This document shows, piece after piece, positions 1-8,161 of a stretch of DNA of 64,000 bases. A program made the position numbers and the translations under genes. Position 1 is the stretch's first letter; every line of letters starts with the position of its first letter. The stretch is from Actinospineispora eucalypti (GTDB lineage: Bacteria > Actinomycetota > Actinomycetes > Mycobacteriales > Pseudonocardiaceae): positions 558,001 to 622,000 of the forward strand of contig JACHMT010000001.1 in assembly GCA_014208095.1 (NCBI GenBank), in the 5' to 3' direction. Below the pieces are notes generated by a model. That model made no database searches, was not told where the DNA came from, and worked only from the letters and a program-made list of their open reading frames with translations.

Positions 1-381
1 GACTCACCGGTGCAGTCCACCCGGCGGATCACCCTCGAGCCGTACGCGGTGGGTGGCCGGGAGATCCCCGCCGGGTCGTTCGTGCTGGCCATACTGGCTT
101 CGGCCAACCGGGACGAGGAGTTCTGGGGGCCGGACGCCGGCGAGCTGAAGCTGGACCGGCCGAACGCCAAGGCCCAGGTCAGCTTCGGCGGCGGACCGCA
201 CCACTGCCTGGGCGCATCCCTGGCCCGGCTGGAAGGCCGGGTCGCCATAACCCGCCTGATCCGCCGCTTCCCGACGTTGGCCCTGGCCGCCGAGGTCACC
301 TGGAACGGCCGCCAAAACCTCCGAGGCCCCGCCACCCTCCCCATCACCTCCCCTCCCGATTCAGTGCCTTCCGCACCGTGA
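1..381 (+). CDS. Cytochrome P450, C-terminal fragment (5' end outside window)
   Basis: Only the last 126 codons are present; the frame is open at base 1. The haem-binding loop is clear: FGGGPHHCLGASLARLE, with the proximal Cys in the family pattern FGxGxHxCxG and the following helix L. Upstream is the expected 'ANRDEEFWGPD' meander segment. P450s are haem monooxygenases that use ferredoxin electrons, so the substrate cannot be inferred from this fragment. The last codons (SPPDSVPSAP) run into the first unit of the 22-bp repeat array that follows, so the extreme C-terminus has probably been altered by repeat growth. Confidence 0.93.
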   Translation, partial: DSPVQSTRRITLEPYAVGGREIPAGSFVLAILASANRDEEFWGPDAGELKLDRPNAKAQVSFGGGPHHCLGASLARLEGRVAITRLIRRFPTLALAAEVTWNGRQNLRGPATLPITSPPDSVPSAP

Positions 382-505
382 TTCAGTGGGTTCAGCACCG
401 TGATTCAGTGACTTCTGCAGGGTGGTTCAGTGGCTCTGGCTGCTGAACCGACTGAACCAGCGTGCTGAACCGACTGAACCAGCGTGCTGAACCCACTGAA
501 TCAGC
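358..505. repeat. Family A 22-bp repeat array, head-to-head (terminator-like)
   Basis: About four direct copies of a 22-bp unit (GATTCAGTGNNTTCAGCACC-like) are followed by about three copies in inverted orientation (CTGAACCCACTGAATCAGC). The two halves are complementary, so RNA from either strand could fold into a long stem. The array lies between the convergent P450 and DoxX-like genes and overlaps the P450 stop, which fits a bidirectional terminator. The same unit recurs at 4960, 12551, 36041 and 57344. Confidence 0.85.
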
Positions 506-512
506 GGAGGGG

Positions 513-893
513 TTAGAGGCGGCCGGCGGCGACGAAGATGCAGACCAGCAGGATTGCCACGTTGACGGTCACGTTGAACCATTCCTTAGGCCTGCGCTGG
601 GTGATGGCCAGGCGGGCGTGCATGGCCATCGCGCCGAGCATCACCACGGCCAGCCCCACCGCCGCCCAACCGGCCAGCTGGGGCGCCACGCCGACCAGCG
701 GCGGCACGATCAGCCCGACCACCGCGAGCAGCTCGCACACCGCGGCGAACCGGACCACCGGCAGCGGGTAGGCGGCCGCGCCGGTCTGCCCGGTCTCCAG
801 CATGCGCTGCCGGGACATGGTCGACTTCAGGGCGCCGGACAGTGCGAAGATCGCGGCGAGGGCGATCTGCCCGGTCCACAGTGCTGCGTTCAT
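513..893 (-). CDS. DoxX-like integral membrane protein
   Basis: This 126-residue protein has four predicted membrane segments and the DoxX-family beginning (LWTGQIALAAIFALSGALKS). DoxX-like proteins are small membrane proteins linked to redox or thiol stress, with no single proven reaction. A strong ribosome site (AGGAGGTAA) lies just upstream of the ATG at 893, supporting this start. It is divergent from the ROK regulator beginning at 989, with about 95 bp between them. The 3' end abuts the family A array. Confidence 0.82.
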   Translation of the reverse strand: MNAALWTGQIALAAIFALSGALKSTMSRQRMLETGQTGAAAYPLPVVRFAAVCELLAVVGLIVPPLVGVAPQLAGWAAVGLAVVMLGAMAMHARLAITQRRPKEWFNVTVNVAILLVCIFVAAGRL

Positions 894-988
894 CTCCGGT
901 TACCTCCTCAGGTAGTTGCCCCCCAAGACGAGGCGGCCGGATCGCCGGTGACAGCTTCCGGGATGAGACGCCGCTAACATCGGCGGCC

Positions 989-2200
989 GTGGATGCACCG
1001 CGACGGCCGAGCCCGGGATCGCCCACCTCGTTGAAGGAGGCGAACCAGGCGCGGCTGGTGGACGCGCTGCGCGACGCGGGGACCATGACCCAGGCCGAGC
1101 TGGCCCGGTTCACCGGGCTGGCGCCGTCCACGATCTCCAACATCGTGCGCGCGCTGACCTCGGGCGGGCTGCTCGAGGTGTCGCCCACGGTGAGCCGGGG
1201 CCGCACCGCCCAGGCGGTACGGCTGTCCCGGTCGGCCGGGTTGTTGCTGGCCGCCGACTTCGGGCACCGGCACCTGACCGTCGCGGTGGCCGACCTGGCC
1301 TACCGGATCCTCGGCCGGCGCCGGGTGGCGCTGGAGTGGGACCACCGGGTGGATGACGGGTTGTCCGAGGTGGACCGGCTGGCCGGCGAGCTGCTCACCG
1401 AGCTGGGCGTGGACCGTTCCGCGCTGGTCGGCGTGGGCATGGGCCTGCCGGCCCCGATCGACGTGCGCACCGGTCAGGTCGGCGCGCCGTCCCAGCTGCC
1501 CGGCTGGATCGGAGTGGACGCGGCCGAGCTGGCCGGCCGGCGGCTGGGGGTGTCGGTCCGGGTGGACAACGACGCCAACCTGGGCGCGTTGGCCGAGCAG
1601 CGCTGGGGGGCCGGGCGCGGCGCGGAGCACCTGGCCTACCTGAAGCTCTCCGACGGGGTCGGCTGCGGGCTGGTGATCGCCGGGCGGCTGTTCCGGGGGG
1701 CGATCGGCACCGCCGGCGAGTTGGGCCACGCGACGATGAACGAGTTCGGCGCGCTGTGCCGGTGTGGCAACCGGGGCTGCCTGGAGACGCTGGTGGCCAC
1801 ACCGGCGCTGCTGGCCGAGCTGGCCCGGGTGCACGAGGACGAGCTGACCTCGATCGGCGACGTGATCCGCCTGGCCCGGGCCGGTGAGGTGACCGCGCGG
1901 CGGGTGCTGGACGACGCCGGCCAGCACATCGGGGTGGCCGTGGCGAACCTGTGCAACATCTTCAACCCCGACCGGATAGTCGTCGGCGGCGAACTTTCTC
2001 AGGCCGAAGACCTCGTTCTTGCGTCCATGAGTCGAACGCTAAACCGTCAGGGGATCCCGGCCGCCGCGCAGGCCGCCGAGCTGGTGCTGGCCGAGCTGGG
2101 CACCGAATCACAACTCCTCGGCGCCCTGCTGCTGGCCGGAGAGGCGGCCGGTCCACACCTGCTCGCGACGTTACCGCCGGTCGAGTTGGACGCGGGCTGA
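989..2200 (+). CDS. ROK-family transcriptional repressor (sugar-responsive)
   Basis: About 403 residues from the GTG at 989. An N-terminal winged helix-turn-helix (QARLVDALRDAGTMTQAELARFTGLAPSTISNIVRAL, given here as residues ~15-50) is followed by a ROK sugar-kinase fold. The C-terminal half carries the ROK zinc motif CRCGNRGCLE. This domain order is that of NagC/XylR-type repressors, which release DNA on binding a sugar. The longer frame beginning at 842 would run back over the divergent DoxX gene, so 989 is preferred. A GlcP-type permease and glucokinase follow, so the sugar is probably glucose (inference). Confidence 0.88.
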   Translation: MDAPRRPSPGSPTSLKEANQARLVDALRDAGTMTQAELARFTGLAPSTISNIVRALTSGGLLEVSPTVSRGRTAQAVRLSRSAGLLLAADFGHRHLTVAVADLAYRILGRRRVALEWDHRVDDGLSEVDRLAGELLTELGVDRSALVGVGMGLPAPIDVRTGQVGAPSQLPGWIGVDAAELAGRRLGVSVRVDNDANLGALAEQRWGAGRGAEHLAYLKLSDGVGCGLVIAGRLFRGAIGTAGELGHATMNEFGALCRCGNRGCLETLVATPALLAELARVHEDELTSIGDVIRLARAGEVTARRVLDDAGQHIGVAVANLCNIFNPDRIVVGGELSQAEDLVLASMSRTLNRQGIPAAAQAAELVLAELGTESQLLGALLLAGEAAGPHLLATLPPVELDAG

Positions 2201-2285
2201 CTCGTGGTGGCCCGGTCGGTGTTTCCGGCGCGCCACGGCGGTCCGGGGTAAACCGCATGATCTCGGCGCGCCGGGTGGCCGCCCG

Positions 2286-2354
2286 GGGTGATCGTCATCT
2301 CTGGCGGTTCAGCGTCGATTTTCGCGGCTGGACCGCCAGAGACCGCGATCACCC
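2286..2354. terminator. Long imperfect hairpin after the ROK regulator
   Basis: Two 28-nt arms (2286-2313 and 2327-2354) are complementary except at about four positions and flank a 13-nt loop containing ATTTT. The core arm is TCTCTGGCGGTTCAGC against GCTGGACCGCCAGAGA. It lies 86 bp after the ROK stop and before the glcP promoter. A terminator is likely, although there is no U-tract. Confidence 0.6.
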
Positions 2355-2461
2355 TAGGCGGGTCACGGTGCGGCAACGCGCGCCCGGCGTGCCCGGGTCG
2401 TCTCGGCAGTCTCCGCCCGCGTGACCGACTCCGGGAAAGATCCGGCGAAGCTGTCTAATCG

Positions 2462-2518
2462 TGCACCCAATAGCCCAATTTGCTTACAAGTCTTGAACAC
2501 AAGACTGTTGCGGGTGCA
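2462..2518 (+). promoter_or_regulatory. glcP promoter with nested palindromic operators
   Basis: An inner inverted repeat AGTCTTG-aaca-CAAGACT (2489-2506) sits inside an outer pair TGCACCC (2462-2468) / GGGTGCA (2512-2518). A possible promoter, TTGCTT at 2480-2485 with a 17-nt spacer and GACTGT at 2503-2508, is overlaid by the inner palindrome. That placement suits repression by the adjacent ROK protein (inference). The permease ATG follows at 2560 after a GGGAG ribosome site. Confidence 0.55.
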
Positions 2519-2559
2519 AACTACCGAGTGAGCTTCGGTCCAGATCAAGGGAGATCACC

Positions 2560-3984
2560 ATGGCCCTCGCCGGCGACGGCCCCGCAAGCCGCCTTGACGA
2601 AGTCACCCCGCACCTCGGACGCACCGTGCTGGTCGCCTCGACCGCGGCGCTGGCCGGCTTCCTGTTCGGCTATGACACAGCGGTGATCAACGGCGCGGTG
2701 GAGGCGGTCGGCGAGCATTTCGGGCCCGGGAAGTTCGTGCTGGGGCTCGCGGTGGCCATCGCGCTGCTCGGCGCGGCCGTCGGCGCCTGGTACGCGGGCC
2801 GGCTGGCCGACCGCTACGGGCGCATCCGCGTGATGGTCATCGCCGCGGTGTTCTTCCTGGTCAGCGCGCTCGGGTCGGCGTTCGCGTTCACCATCTACGA
2901 CCTGGCCTTCTGGCGGTTCATCGGCGGCGTCGGGGTGGGCGCGGCCTCGGTGATCGCGCCCGCGTACATCGCGGAGATCTCCCCGGCGCACCTGCGCGGG
3001 CGGCTCGGCTCGCTGCAGCAGATGGCCATCGTGGTGGGCATCTTCGCCTCGCTGCTGGTGGACTACGCGCTGGTGTCGGCGTCCGGTTCGGCGGCCAACC
3101 CGCTGTGGTTCGGCATCGAGACCTGGCGCTGGATGTTCCTGTCCCTGGCGGTGCCGGCGCTGGTGTACGGCGTGCTGTCGCTGACCATCCCGGAGTCGCC
3201 GCGCTACCTGGTCGCCAAGCGGGAGCTGACCCGCGCGGCCGACGTGCTGCGCCGGTTCGTCGGCGGCGACGTTTCGGCGAAGATCAAGGAAATCGCGGCG
3301 ACCCTGCGCGGCGACGACGACTCCGGGCGGCCCGGCCTGCGGGCGCTGCGCGGCACCGCGCTGGGCGTGGCCCCGATCGTCTGGGTGGGCGTCCTGCTGT
3401 CGGTGTTCCAGCAGTTCACCGGCATCAACGTGATCTTCTACTACTCGTCCACGCTGTGGCGCGCGGTCGGCTTCACCGAGCAGGACGCGATGCTCACCAG
3501 CGTGATCACCTCGGTGACCAACATCCTCACCACGCTGATCGCCATCGCGCTGGTCGACCGGGTCGGCCGCAAGCCGTTGTTGCTGGTCGGCGCGGCCGGG
3601 CAGTTCGTCTGCCTGCTCACCATGGCCGTGGTGTTCGCCACCGCGCCGGTCGTGGACGGCACCCCGCAGCTGGGCGGCGCCGGCCCGGTGGCGCTGATCG
3701 CGGCCAACCTCTACGTGGTGTTCTTCGGCTGCTCGTGGGGGCCGGTGGTGTGGGTGATGCTGGGCGAGATGTTCAACAACCGGATCCGGGCCATGGCGCT
3801 GGCCGTGGCCGCCGCCGCGCAGTGGCTGGCCAACTTCGTCATCTCCACCACGTTCCCGCCGCTGGCCTCCGCCGGACTGGGCCTTGCATACGGGCTGTAT
3901 ACGCTGTTCGCGCTGCTGGCCGTTGTCTTCGTGATCAAGTTCATCCGCGAGACTAAGGGCAAGGAACTCGAGGAAATGATCTGA
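2560..3984 (+). CDS. glcP: Glucose/sugar:H+ symporter of the MFS sugar porter family (GlcP type)
   Basis: 474 residues and 12 predicted membrane helices. Sugar-porter signatures are visible: GFLFGYDTAVINGA in helix 1, ADRYGRIR between helices 2 and 3, PESPRYL at the end of helix 6, the QQFTGINVIFYYSS helix 7 motif, DRVGRKP between helices 8 and 9, and ETKGKELEE at the C-terminus. The sequence closely resembles the major Streptomyces glucose permease GlcP from memory, so D-glucose is the likely substrate. The glucokinase gene begins 15 bp downstream, giving an uptake and phosphorylation operon. A GTATAC-type dyad lies within the gene at 3886. Confidence 0.85.
   Translation: MALAGDGPASRLDEVTPHLGRTVLVASTAALAGFLFGYDTAVINGAVEAVGEHFGPGKFVLGLAVAIALLGAAVGAWYAGRLADRYGRIRVMVIAAVFFLVSALGSAFAFTIYDLAFWRFIGGVGVGAASVIAPAYIAEISPAHLRGRLGSLQQMAIVVGIFASLLVDYALVSASGSAANPLWFGIETWRWMFLSLAVPALVYGVLSLTIPESPRYLVAKRELTRAADVLRRFVGGDVSAKIKEIAATLRGDDDSGRPGLRALRGTALGVAPIVWVGVLLSVFQQFTGINVIFYYSSTLWRAVGFTEQDAMLTSVITSVTNILTTLIAIALVDRVGRKPLLLVGAAGQFVCLLTMAVVFATAPVVDGTPQLGGAGPVALIAANLYVVFFGCSWGPVVWVMLGEMFNNRIRAMALAVAAAAQWLANFVISTTFPPLASAGLGLAYGLYTLFALLAVVFVIKFIRETKGKELEEMI
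3886..3902. repeat. GTATAC dyad (GCATAC-N5-GTATAC) inside glcP
   Basis: GCATAC gggct GTATAC, half-sites 11 bp apart. It is read as Ala-Tyr-Gly-Leu-Tyr-Thr, in a frame different from that at other copies. It belongs to the dispersed set described in the findings. Confidence 0.65.
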
Positions 3985-3998
3985 AGGGCGACGCGATC

Positions 3999-4946
3999 AT
4001 GGGACTGGTCATCGGCGTCGACATCGGCGGGACCAAGGTTGCCGCGGCGGTGGTCGACGAGGACGGCAACATGATCGAGAAGGCTCGCGTGGACACCCCG
4101 GCGCAGACCGCGGGCTCGGTGAACGACGCGATCGCCGAGCTGGTCGGCAAGCTGCACGCGCGGCACGAGGTGGACGCCGTGGGCATGGGGGCGCCCGGGT
4201 TCGTCGCGGCCGACCGGTCCACGGTGCGGTTCACCCCCAACCTGCCGTGGCGGGCCGAACCGCTAGGCGCGGAGATGTCCGAGCGGTTGGGCCTGCCGGT
4301 GGTGGTGGAGAACGACGCCAACTGTGCCGCCTGGGCGGAGATGCGGTTCGGCGCGGCACGCGGCGAACGCAACGTGGTGGTGCTGACCATCGGCACCGGG
4401 CTGGGCGGCGGCGTGATCATCGAGGGCCGGTTGCTGCGCGGCGAGTACGGCGTCGCGGCCGAGGTCGGGCACATGAACGTGGTGATCGAGGGCGGGCTGC
4501 GCTGCGGCTGCGGCAACCGGGGCTGCTGGGAGATGTACGGCAGCGGGCGCGCGCTGGTCCGCGAGGCGCGCGAGATGGCCCGGATCTCCCCCTCGCTCAG
4601 CCTGCGCATGCTGGAGCTGGCCGACGGGGACCCGGAGAAGATCACCGGCCCGGAGGTGACCCAGGCCGCCCGGGAGGGCGACCCGGCCGCGCTGGAGGCG
4701 TTCCGGGTGGTCGCCGGGTCCATCGGGTTCGGCGTGGCCGACCTGGCGGCGATCCTGGACCCGGCGGTGTTCGTCATCGGCGGCGGGGTGGCGGCCGCCG
4801 GCGAGATGCTGCGCGAGCCGATCGAGCGGGCCTTCCACGAACGGCTCACCGCGCGCGGCCAGCGCCCCACCGCCCGGTTGGTACTGGCCAAACTGGGCGG
4901 CGAGGCCGGCATAGTCGGCGCCGCCGACCTAACCCGCCACCCCTAA
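3999..4946 (+). CDS. glk: ROK-family glucokinase
   Basis: 315 residues. It has the N-terminal phosphate-binding motif GVDIGGTK, the catalytic ENDANCAAW region, the GTGLGGG phosphate loop and the ROK zinc motif CGCGNRGCWE with an upstream His (EVGHMN). It has no DNA-binding domain, and its length matches actinobacterial glucokinases (about 315 residues). It phosphorylates glucose to glucose-6-phosphate with ATP. In Streptomyces this enzyme also takes part in glucose repression. The gene follows glcP by 15 bp and ends in front of a family A array. Confidence 0.9.
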   Translation: MGLVIGVDIGGTKVAAAVVDEDGNMIEKARVDTPAQTAGSVNDAIAELVGKLHARHEVDAVGMGAPGFVAADRSTVRFTPNLPWRAEPLGAEMSERLGLPVVVENDANCAAWAEMRFGAARGERNVVVLTIGTGLGGGVIIEGRLLRGEYGVAAEVGHMNVVIEGGLRCGCGNRGCWEMYGSGRALVREAREMARISPSLSLRMLELADGDPEKITGPEVTQAAREGDPAALEAFRVVAGSIGFGVADLAAILDPAVFVIGGGVAAAGEMLREPIERAFHERLTARGQRPTARLVLAKLGGEAGIVGAADLTRHP

Positions 4947-4959
4947 CCCCTCCAAACCT

Positions 4960-5060
4960 GATTCAGTGCCTTCAGCACCTTGATTCAGTCACTTCTGGCG
5001 CCTGAAAGCACTGAATCACCCTGCTGAAAGCACTGAATCAGCCTGCTGAAAGCACTGAAT
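4960..5060. repeat. Family A 22-bp repeat array (two direct, three inverted units)
   Basis: Units such as GATTCAGTGCCTTCAGCACC are followed by inverted units such as CTGCTGAAAGCACTGAATC, so transcripts could form a stem. It separates glk from the SAM-IV riboswitch operon in the same direction, where a terminator would be useful. Confidence 0.8.
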
Positions 5061-5103
5061 GGGGGCGGTTGACGGGGGGCGGGGGCGGCACGTAGCTTCA
5101 CCA

Positions 5104-5225
5104 GTAGGTCAAGAGCGCCAGCGTTAAGCCCCGGCTCGCTGGCCGGCAACCCTCCTACCGCGATGGGGTGCTCCGGGTGACGACCTGGCCGGCGTGGCGA
5201 TCACGTCCGGCAAGCGCGGACCCCA
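5104..5225 (+). promoter_or_regulatory. SAM-IV riboswitch
   Basis: The sequence carries the conserved core of the actinobacterial SAM-IV aptamer: GAGCGCCAGCGTTAAGCCCC, then GGCTCGCTGGCCGGCAACCC, then TCCtACCGCGATGGGGTGCt and CCGGGTGACGACC, ending in the GGCAAGCGCGGACCC pseudoknot strand. Motif order and spacing match my recollection of the family, which binds S-adenosylmethionine and represses sulfur-metabolism genes. It lies 40 bp before the start of the cysteine desulfurase-like gene, so that gene is probably repressed when SAM is plentiful. Confidence 0.88.
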
Positions 5226-5264
5226 CGCCGTCCGGTTCGGGTCCCTGACCTGAGAGGCCCGACG

Positions 5265-6641
5265 ATGACCCTCGCCCTGTCCCGACCCGGTACCCACGTC
5301 GACACCCCGGCACTGCCGTCCGTGGTGGGCGCCGACCTGCCGGTTCCGCTGGTCACGGGCGGCACCGCCCGCTACGCCAACCTGGACTACGCGGCCAGCG
5401 CGCCGGCGCTCACCTCGGTCGCCGAGCATGTCGCCGAGGTGCTGCCGTACTACGCCAGCGTGCACCGGGGCGCCGGCTACGCCTCGCAGGTGTGCACCGG
5501 GCTGCTCGAGCGCGCGCGGGAGACCGTCGGCGAGTTCCTGGGTGCGCGCCCCGACGACACCGTCGTGTTCACCCGCAACACCACCGACGCGCTGAACCTG
5601 CTGGCCCGGGCCGTGCCGGGCACGGTGCTCTCGCTGGACATCGAGCACCACGCCAACCTGCTGCCCTGGCGCTGTCGCGGACACCGCACGCTGCGCGCCG
5701 CCGACACCGTGGAGAAGACGCTCACCGACCTGGCCACCGCACTGGCCGTGGAGCCCATCGCGCTGCTCGCGGTGACCGGTGCGTCCAACGTCACGGGCGA
5801 GGTGCTGCCACTGCGCCGGGTGGTCGAGCTGGCCCACGCCGCCGGCGCGCGGGTGGTGCTGGACGCCGCCCAGCTGGCCCCGCACCGGCGGGTGTCGCTG
5901 GCCGAGACCGGCGTGGACTACCTCGCGCTCTCCGGCCACAAGCTGTACGCGCCCTACGGCGCGGGCGTGCTGGTCGGCCGGCGCGACTGGCTGGACCTGG
6001 CGCCCCCGCACCTGCCGGGCGGCGGTGCGGTGCGCACCGTCGGGCCCCGCTCCGAGGTGTGGGCGCCCGCCCCGCACCGGCACGAGGGCGGCACACCGAA
6101 CCTGCTCGGCGCGGTGGCGCTGGCGCGGGCCTGCCGCGAGCTGGCCCCGGTGCTCGGCGAGGACGGCCCGGCCCGGGAGCACGAGCGCGCGCTGCTGGCC
6201 CGGCTGGAGGAAGGCCTTTCGAGCGTTCCCGGGCTGCGCACGCTGCGCATCTGGCCGGAGAGCGAGGACCGGATCGCGGTGCTCAGCTTCGTGCTGGACA
6301 ACTACCCGGCCGGGTACGTCGCCGCGTACCTCTCCGCCGAGCACGGCATCGGCGTGCGGGACGGCAAGTTCTGCGCCCACCCGCTGCTGCGCCGGCTGTG
6401 CGGTGGCGGCGGCGCGTGGAGCGGCGGGGAGGACTCGGCGCTGCGGGCCAGCATCGGCCTGGGCACCACCGCCGAGGACGTGGACCGGCTGGTCGAAGCG
6501 GTGCGCGCACTGGTCACCTCCGGCGCCCGCTGGACCTACGCGCAGGCCGACGGCCGCTGGACCCCCACCCCCGACCCCCGCGACCTGGACCCCTTCGCGG
6601 TCGGTGTCGCGCCGCTAGCCCCCCGCCCCTGCGGCGAGTAG
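5265..6641 (+). CDS. Class V aminotransferase / SufS-like cysteine desulfurase
   Basis: 458 residues, a PLP-dependent fold type I enzyme. The Schiff-base lysine is K226 in SGHKLYAPYG, and an HHAN motif binds PLP. C370 in RDGKFCAHPL aligns with the catalytic cysteine loop of SufS (RxGHHCAxP), so sulfur transfer from cysteine is plausible. The SAM-IV riboswitch upstream places it in sulfur or methionine metabolism. No suf or isc genes are adjacent, so a role other than Fe-S assembly is likely. The stop codon overlaps the 3' end of the convergent amine oxidase by 27 bp. Confidence 0.82.
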   Translation: MTLALSRPGTHVDTPALPSVVGADLPVPLVTGGTARYANLDYAASAPALTSVAEHVAEVLPYYASVHRGAGYASQVCTGLLERARETVGEFLGARPDDTVVFTRNTTDALNLLARAVPGTVLSLDIEHHANLLPWRCRGHRTLRAADTVEKTLTDLATALAVEPIALLAVTGASNVTGEVLPLRRVVELAHAAGARVVLDAAQLAPHRRVSLAETGVDYLALSGHKLYAPYGAGVLVGRRDWLDLAPPHLPGGGAVRTVGPRSEVWAPAPHRHEGGTPNLLGAVALARACRELAPVLGEDGPAREHERALLARLEEGLSSVPGLRTLRIWPESEDRIAVLSFVLDNYPAGYVAAYLSAEHGIGVRDGKFCAHPLLRRLCGGGGAWSGGEDSALRASIGLGTTAEDVDRLVEAVRALVTSGARWTYAQADGRWTPTPDPRDLDPFAVGVAPLAPRPCGE

Positions 6642-7997
6642 CCCGGCGAGGGTGTCGGCGGTCTGTTCGCCGGAGCGGATGGCGCCGTCGATGTAGCCGT
6701 ACCAGCGGGTGGCGGTCTCCGTGCCGGTCCAGTGGATGCGGCCGGTCGGGCGGCGCAGCGCGGGGCCGAGCTGGGTCCACGCCCCGGGCGGGAACAGCGC
6801 GGAGTACCCGCCCCGGCTGAACGGCTCGCCGCTCCAGTCCTGCTCCAGGTAGTGCAGCGGTTGCCGGGCCTCCGGCCCGAACAGCCGGGCCAGGCCGTCC
6901 AGCGCGGCCGACCGGCGCTCCGCTTCGGGCCGGGCCAGATGGGTGCGCGCGGCGGGTCCCTCCACGAAGCCGACCAGCACGCCGGGCGGGCCGTCCGGCG
7001 GCGAGCTGTCCGCGACCGCCGCGATCGGCCCGGCCAGGCTCAGCGCCTGCCCGGAGAGCCCCGCCACCCGCCAGAACGGCGTCGGGTACACCGCTACCGT
7101 CTTCACCACGGTGCCCATCGGGAGGCGTTGGAGAAGGGCGTCCCGGTCGGCGGGCAGCGGCGGGTTGTAGTGGATGCGCGCGGCCAGCGTCGGCGGGACG
7201 GCCACCACCGCGTACCGGGCGTCCCAGCACCGGCCGGTCCGGCTGGTCACCCGTACGCCCTGGTCGGTTCGGCTGAGCGAGTCGACCGGTTCGGCGAGCC
7301 GCACCAGCTCGCCCAGGTCCGCGGCCACCCGCCGCGCCAGCTGGTGGGCGCCCTCGGCCAGGTAGTCCTGCTGTGCGCCGCCCTCGGTGGAGATCACCGC
7401 GCGCAGGCCGCCAGCGGCGCGGGCGTAGAACAGCGCGTGCAGCAGGGACAGCTCCTCCGGCTCGGCGGCCCACACCGCCGACGCGGCCAGCCGGAACATC
7501 CGCCGCCCGCCCGCGGTCCGGGTGACGCGGTCGATCCAGCCGGCCAGGGTCAGCCCGTCCAGCCGGTCCGCGCGCGGGGTGTTCCACGGCTCGTCCGGGT
7601 GCACGGTGGCGGCCAGCCGCTCGAACCGGTGGAGCGCGAACGCCACGTCGAGCGTGGCGGCCGGTCCCAGCCGGGGGATCATGCCCCGCCAGCGCCGCAC
7701 CCGCCCGGCGGCGGTTTCCATCAGGTGGCTGCCCTGGGTGCGGGTGCGCACCACGCGCAGCCCCAGCTCCGCCGCGAGCGCGTACGCGCGGTCCTGCCCC
7801 GGGCCGAGGAACTGGCCACCCAGCTCGACCCGGCAACCGGCGGCCGGCTCGGTGGCGTGCACCCGCCCGCCGACCCGGTTCCGGGCCTCCAACAGCAGGA
7901 CGGAATGGCCGTGCCGGCGCAGGCCGCGCGCGGCCATCAGGCCGGCGAGCCCGGCGCCGACGACGATGACGTCAGGGGAATTCGAAGGATCTGGCAT
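6615..7997 (-). CDS. Flavin-dependent monoamine oxidase-like enzyme
   Basis: 460 residues from the ATG at 7997, which has a GGGAG ribosome site. The N-terminal Rossmann motif VVGAGLAGLMAARGL and LLEARNRVGGR are FAD-binding signatures of the MAO/polyamine oxidase/LAO family. The C-terminal WTGTETATRWYGYIDGAI is the characteristic second FAD contact. It would oxidise an amine to imine with release of H2O2. It lacks an obvious signal peptide, so it is probably cytoplasmic. The substrate is unknown; nearby genes give no strong clue. Confidence 0.85.
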   Translation of the reverse strand: MPDPSNSPDVIVVGAGLAGLMAARGLRRHGHSVLLLEARNRVGGRVHATEPAAGCRVELGGQFLGPGQDRAYALAAELGLRVVRTRTQGSHLMETAAGRVRRWRGMIPRLGPAATLDVAFALHRFERLAATVHPDEPWNTPRADRLDGLTLAGWIDRVTRTAGGRRMFRLAASAVWAAEPEELSLLHALFYARAAGGLRAVISTEGGAQQDYLAEGAHQLARRVAADLGELVRLAEPVDSLSRTDQGVRVTSRTGRCWDARYAVVAVPPTLAARIHYNPPLPADRDALLQRLPMGTVVKTVAVYPTPFWRVAGLSGQALSLAGPIAAVADSSPPDGPPGVLVGFVEGPAARTHLARPEAERRSAALDGLARLFGPEARQPLHYLEQDWSGEPFSRGGYSALFPPGAWTQLGPALRRPTGRIHWTGTETATRWYGYIDGAIRSGEQTADTLAGLLAAGAGG

Positions 7998-8012
7998 GGC
8001 GGTCTCCCTGGT

Positions 8013-8037
8013 CCGGGTCCGTGCACGACGGACCCGG
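8013..8037. promoter_or_regulatory. Perfect 10-bp hairpin in the amine oxidase leader
   Basis: CCGGGTCCGT-gcacg-ACGGACCCGG is a perfect inverted repeat 16 bp upstream of the amine oxidase ATG. It could be an operator or a leader hairpin. No partner regulator is identified. Confidence 0.5.
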
Positions 8038-8161
8038 CCAGCGCACCCACCTACCGCCACGGCGCTGACCATTTTTGGTGTTGTGCCGGCAAGTGTAGCG
8101 GCCGGCGGGAAAAGCAAACATCTGGTGAACTCGCCCACGATGATCGGGTTGATGCCATAAC

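Noticed and set aside
842..988. Upstream extension of the ROK regulator to 842
   Set aside because: It would overlap the divergent DoxX-like gene, is Arg/Ser-rich without homology, and the GTG at 989 gives a normal-length ROK protein.
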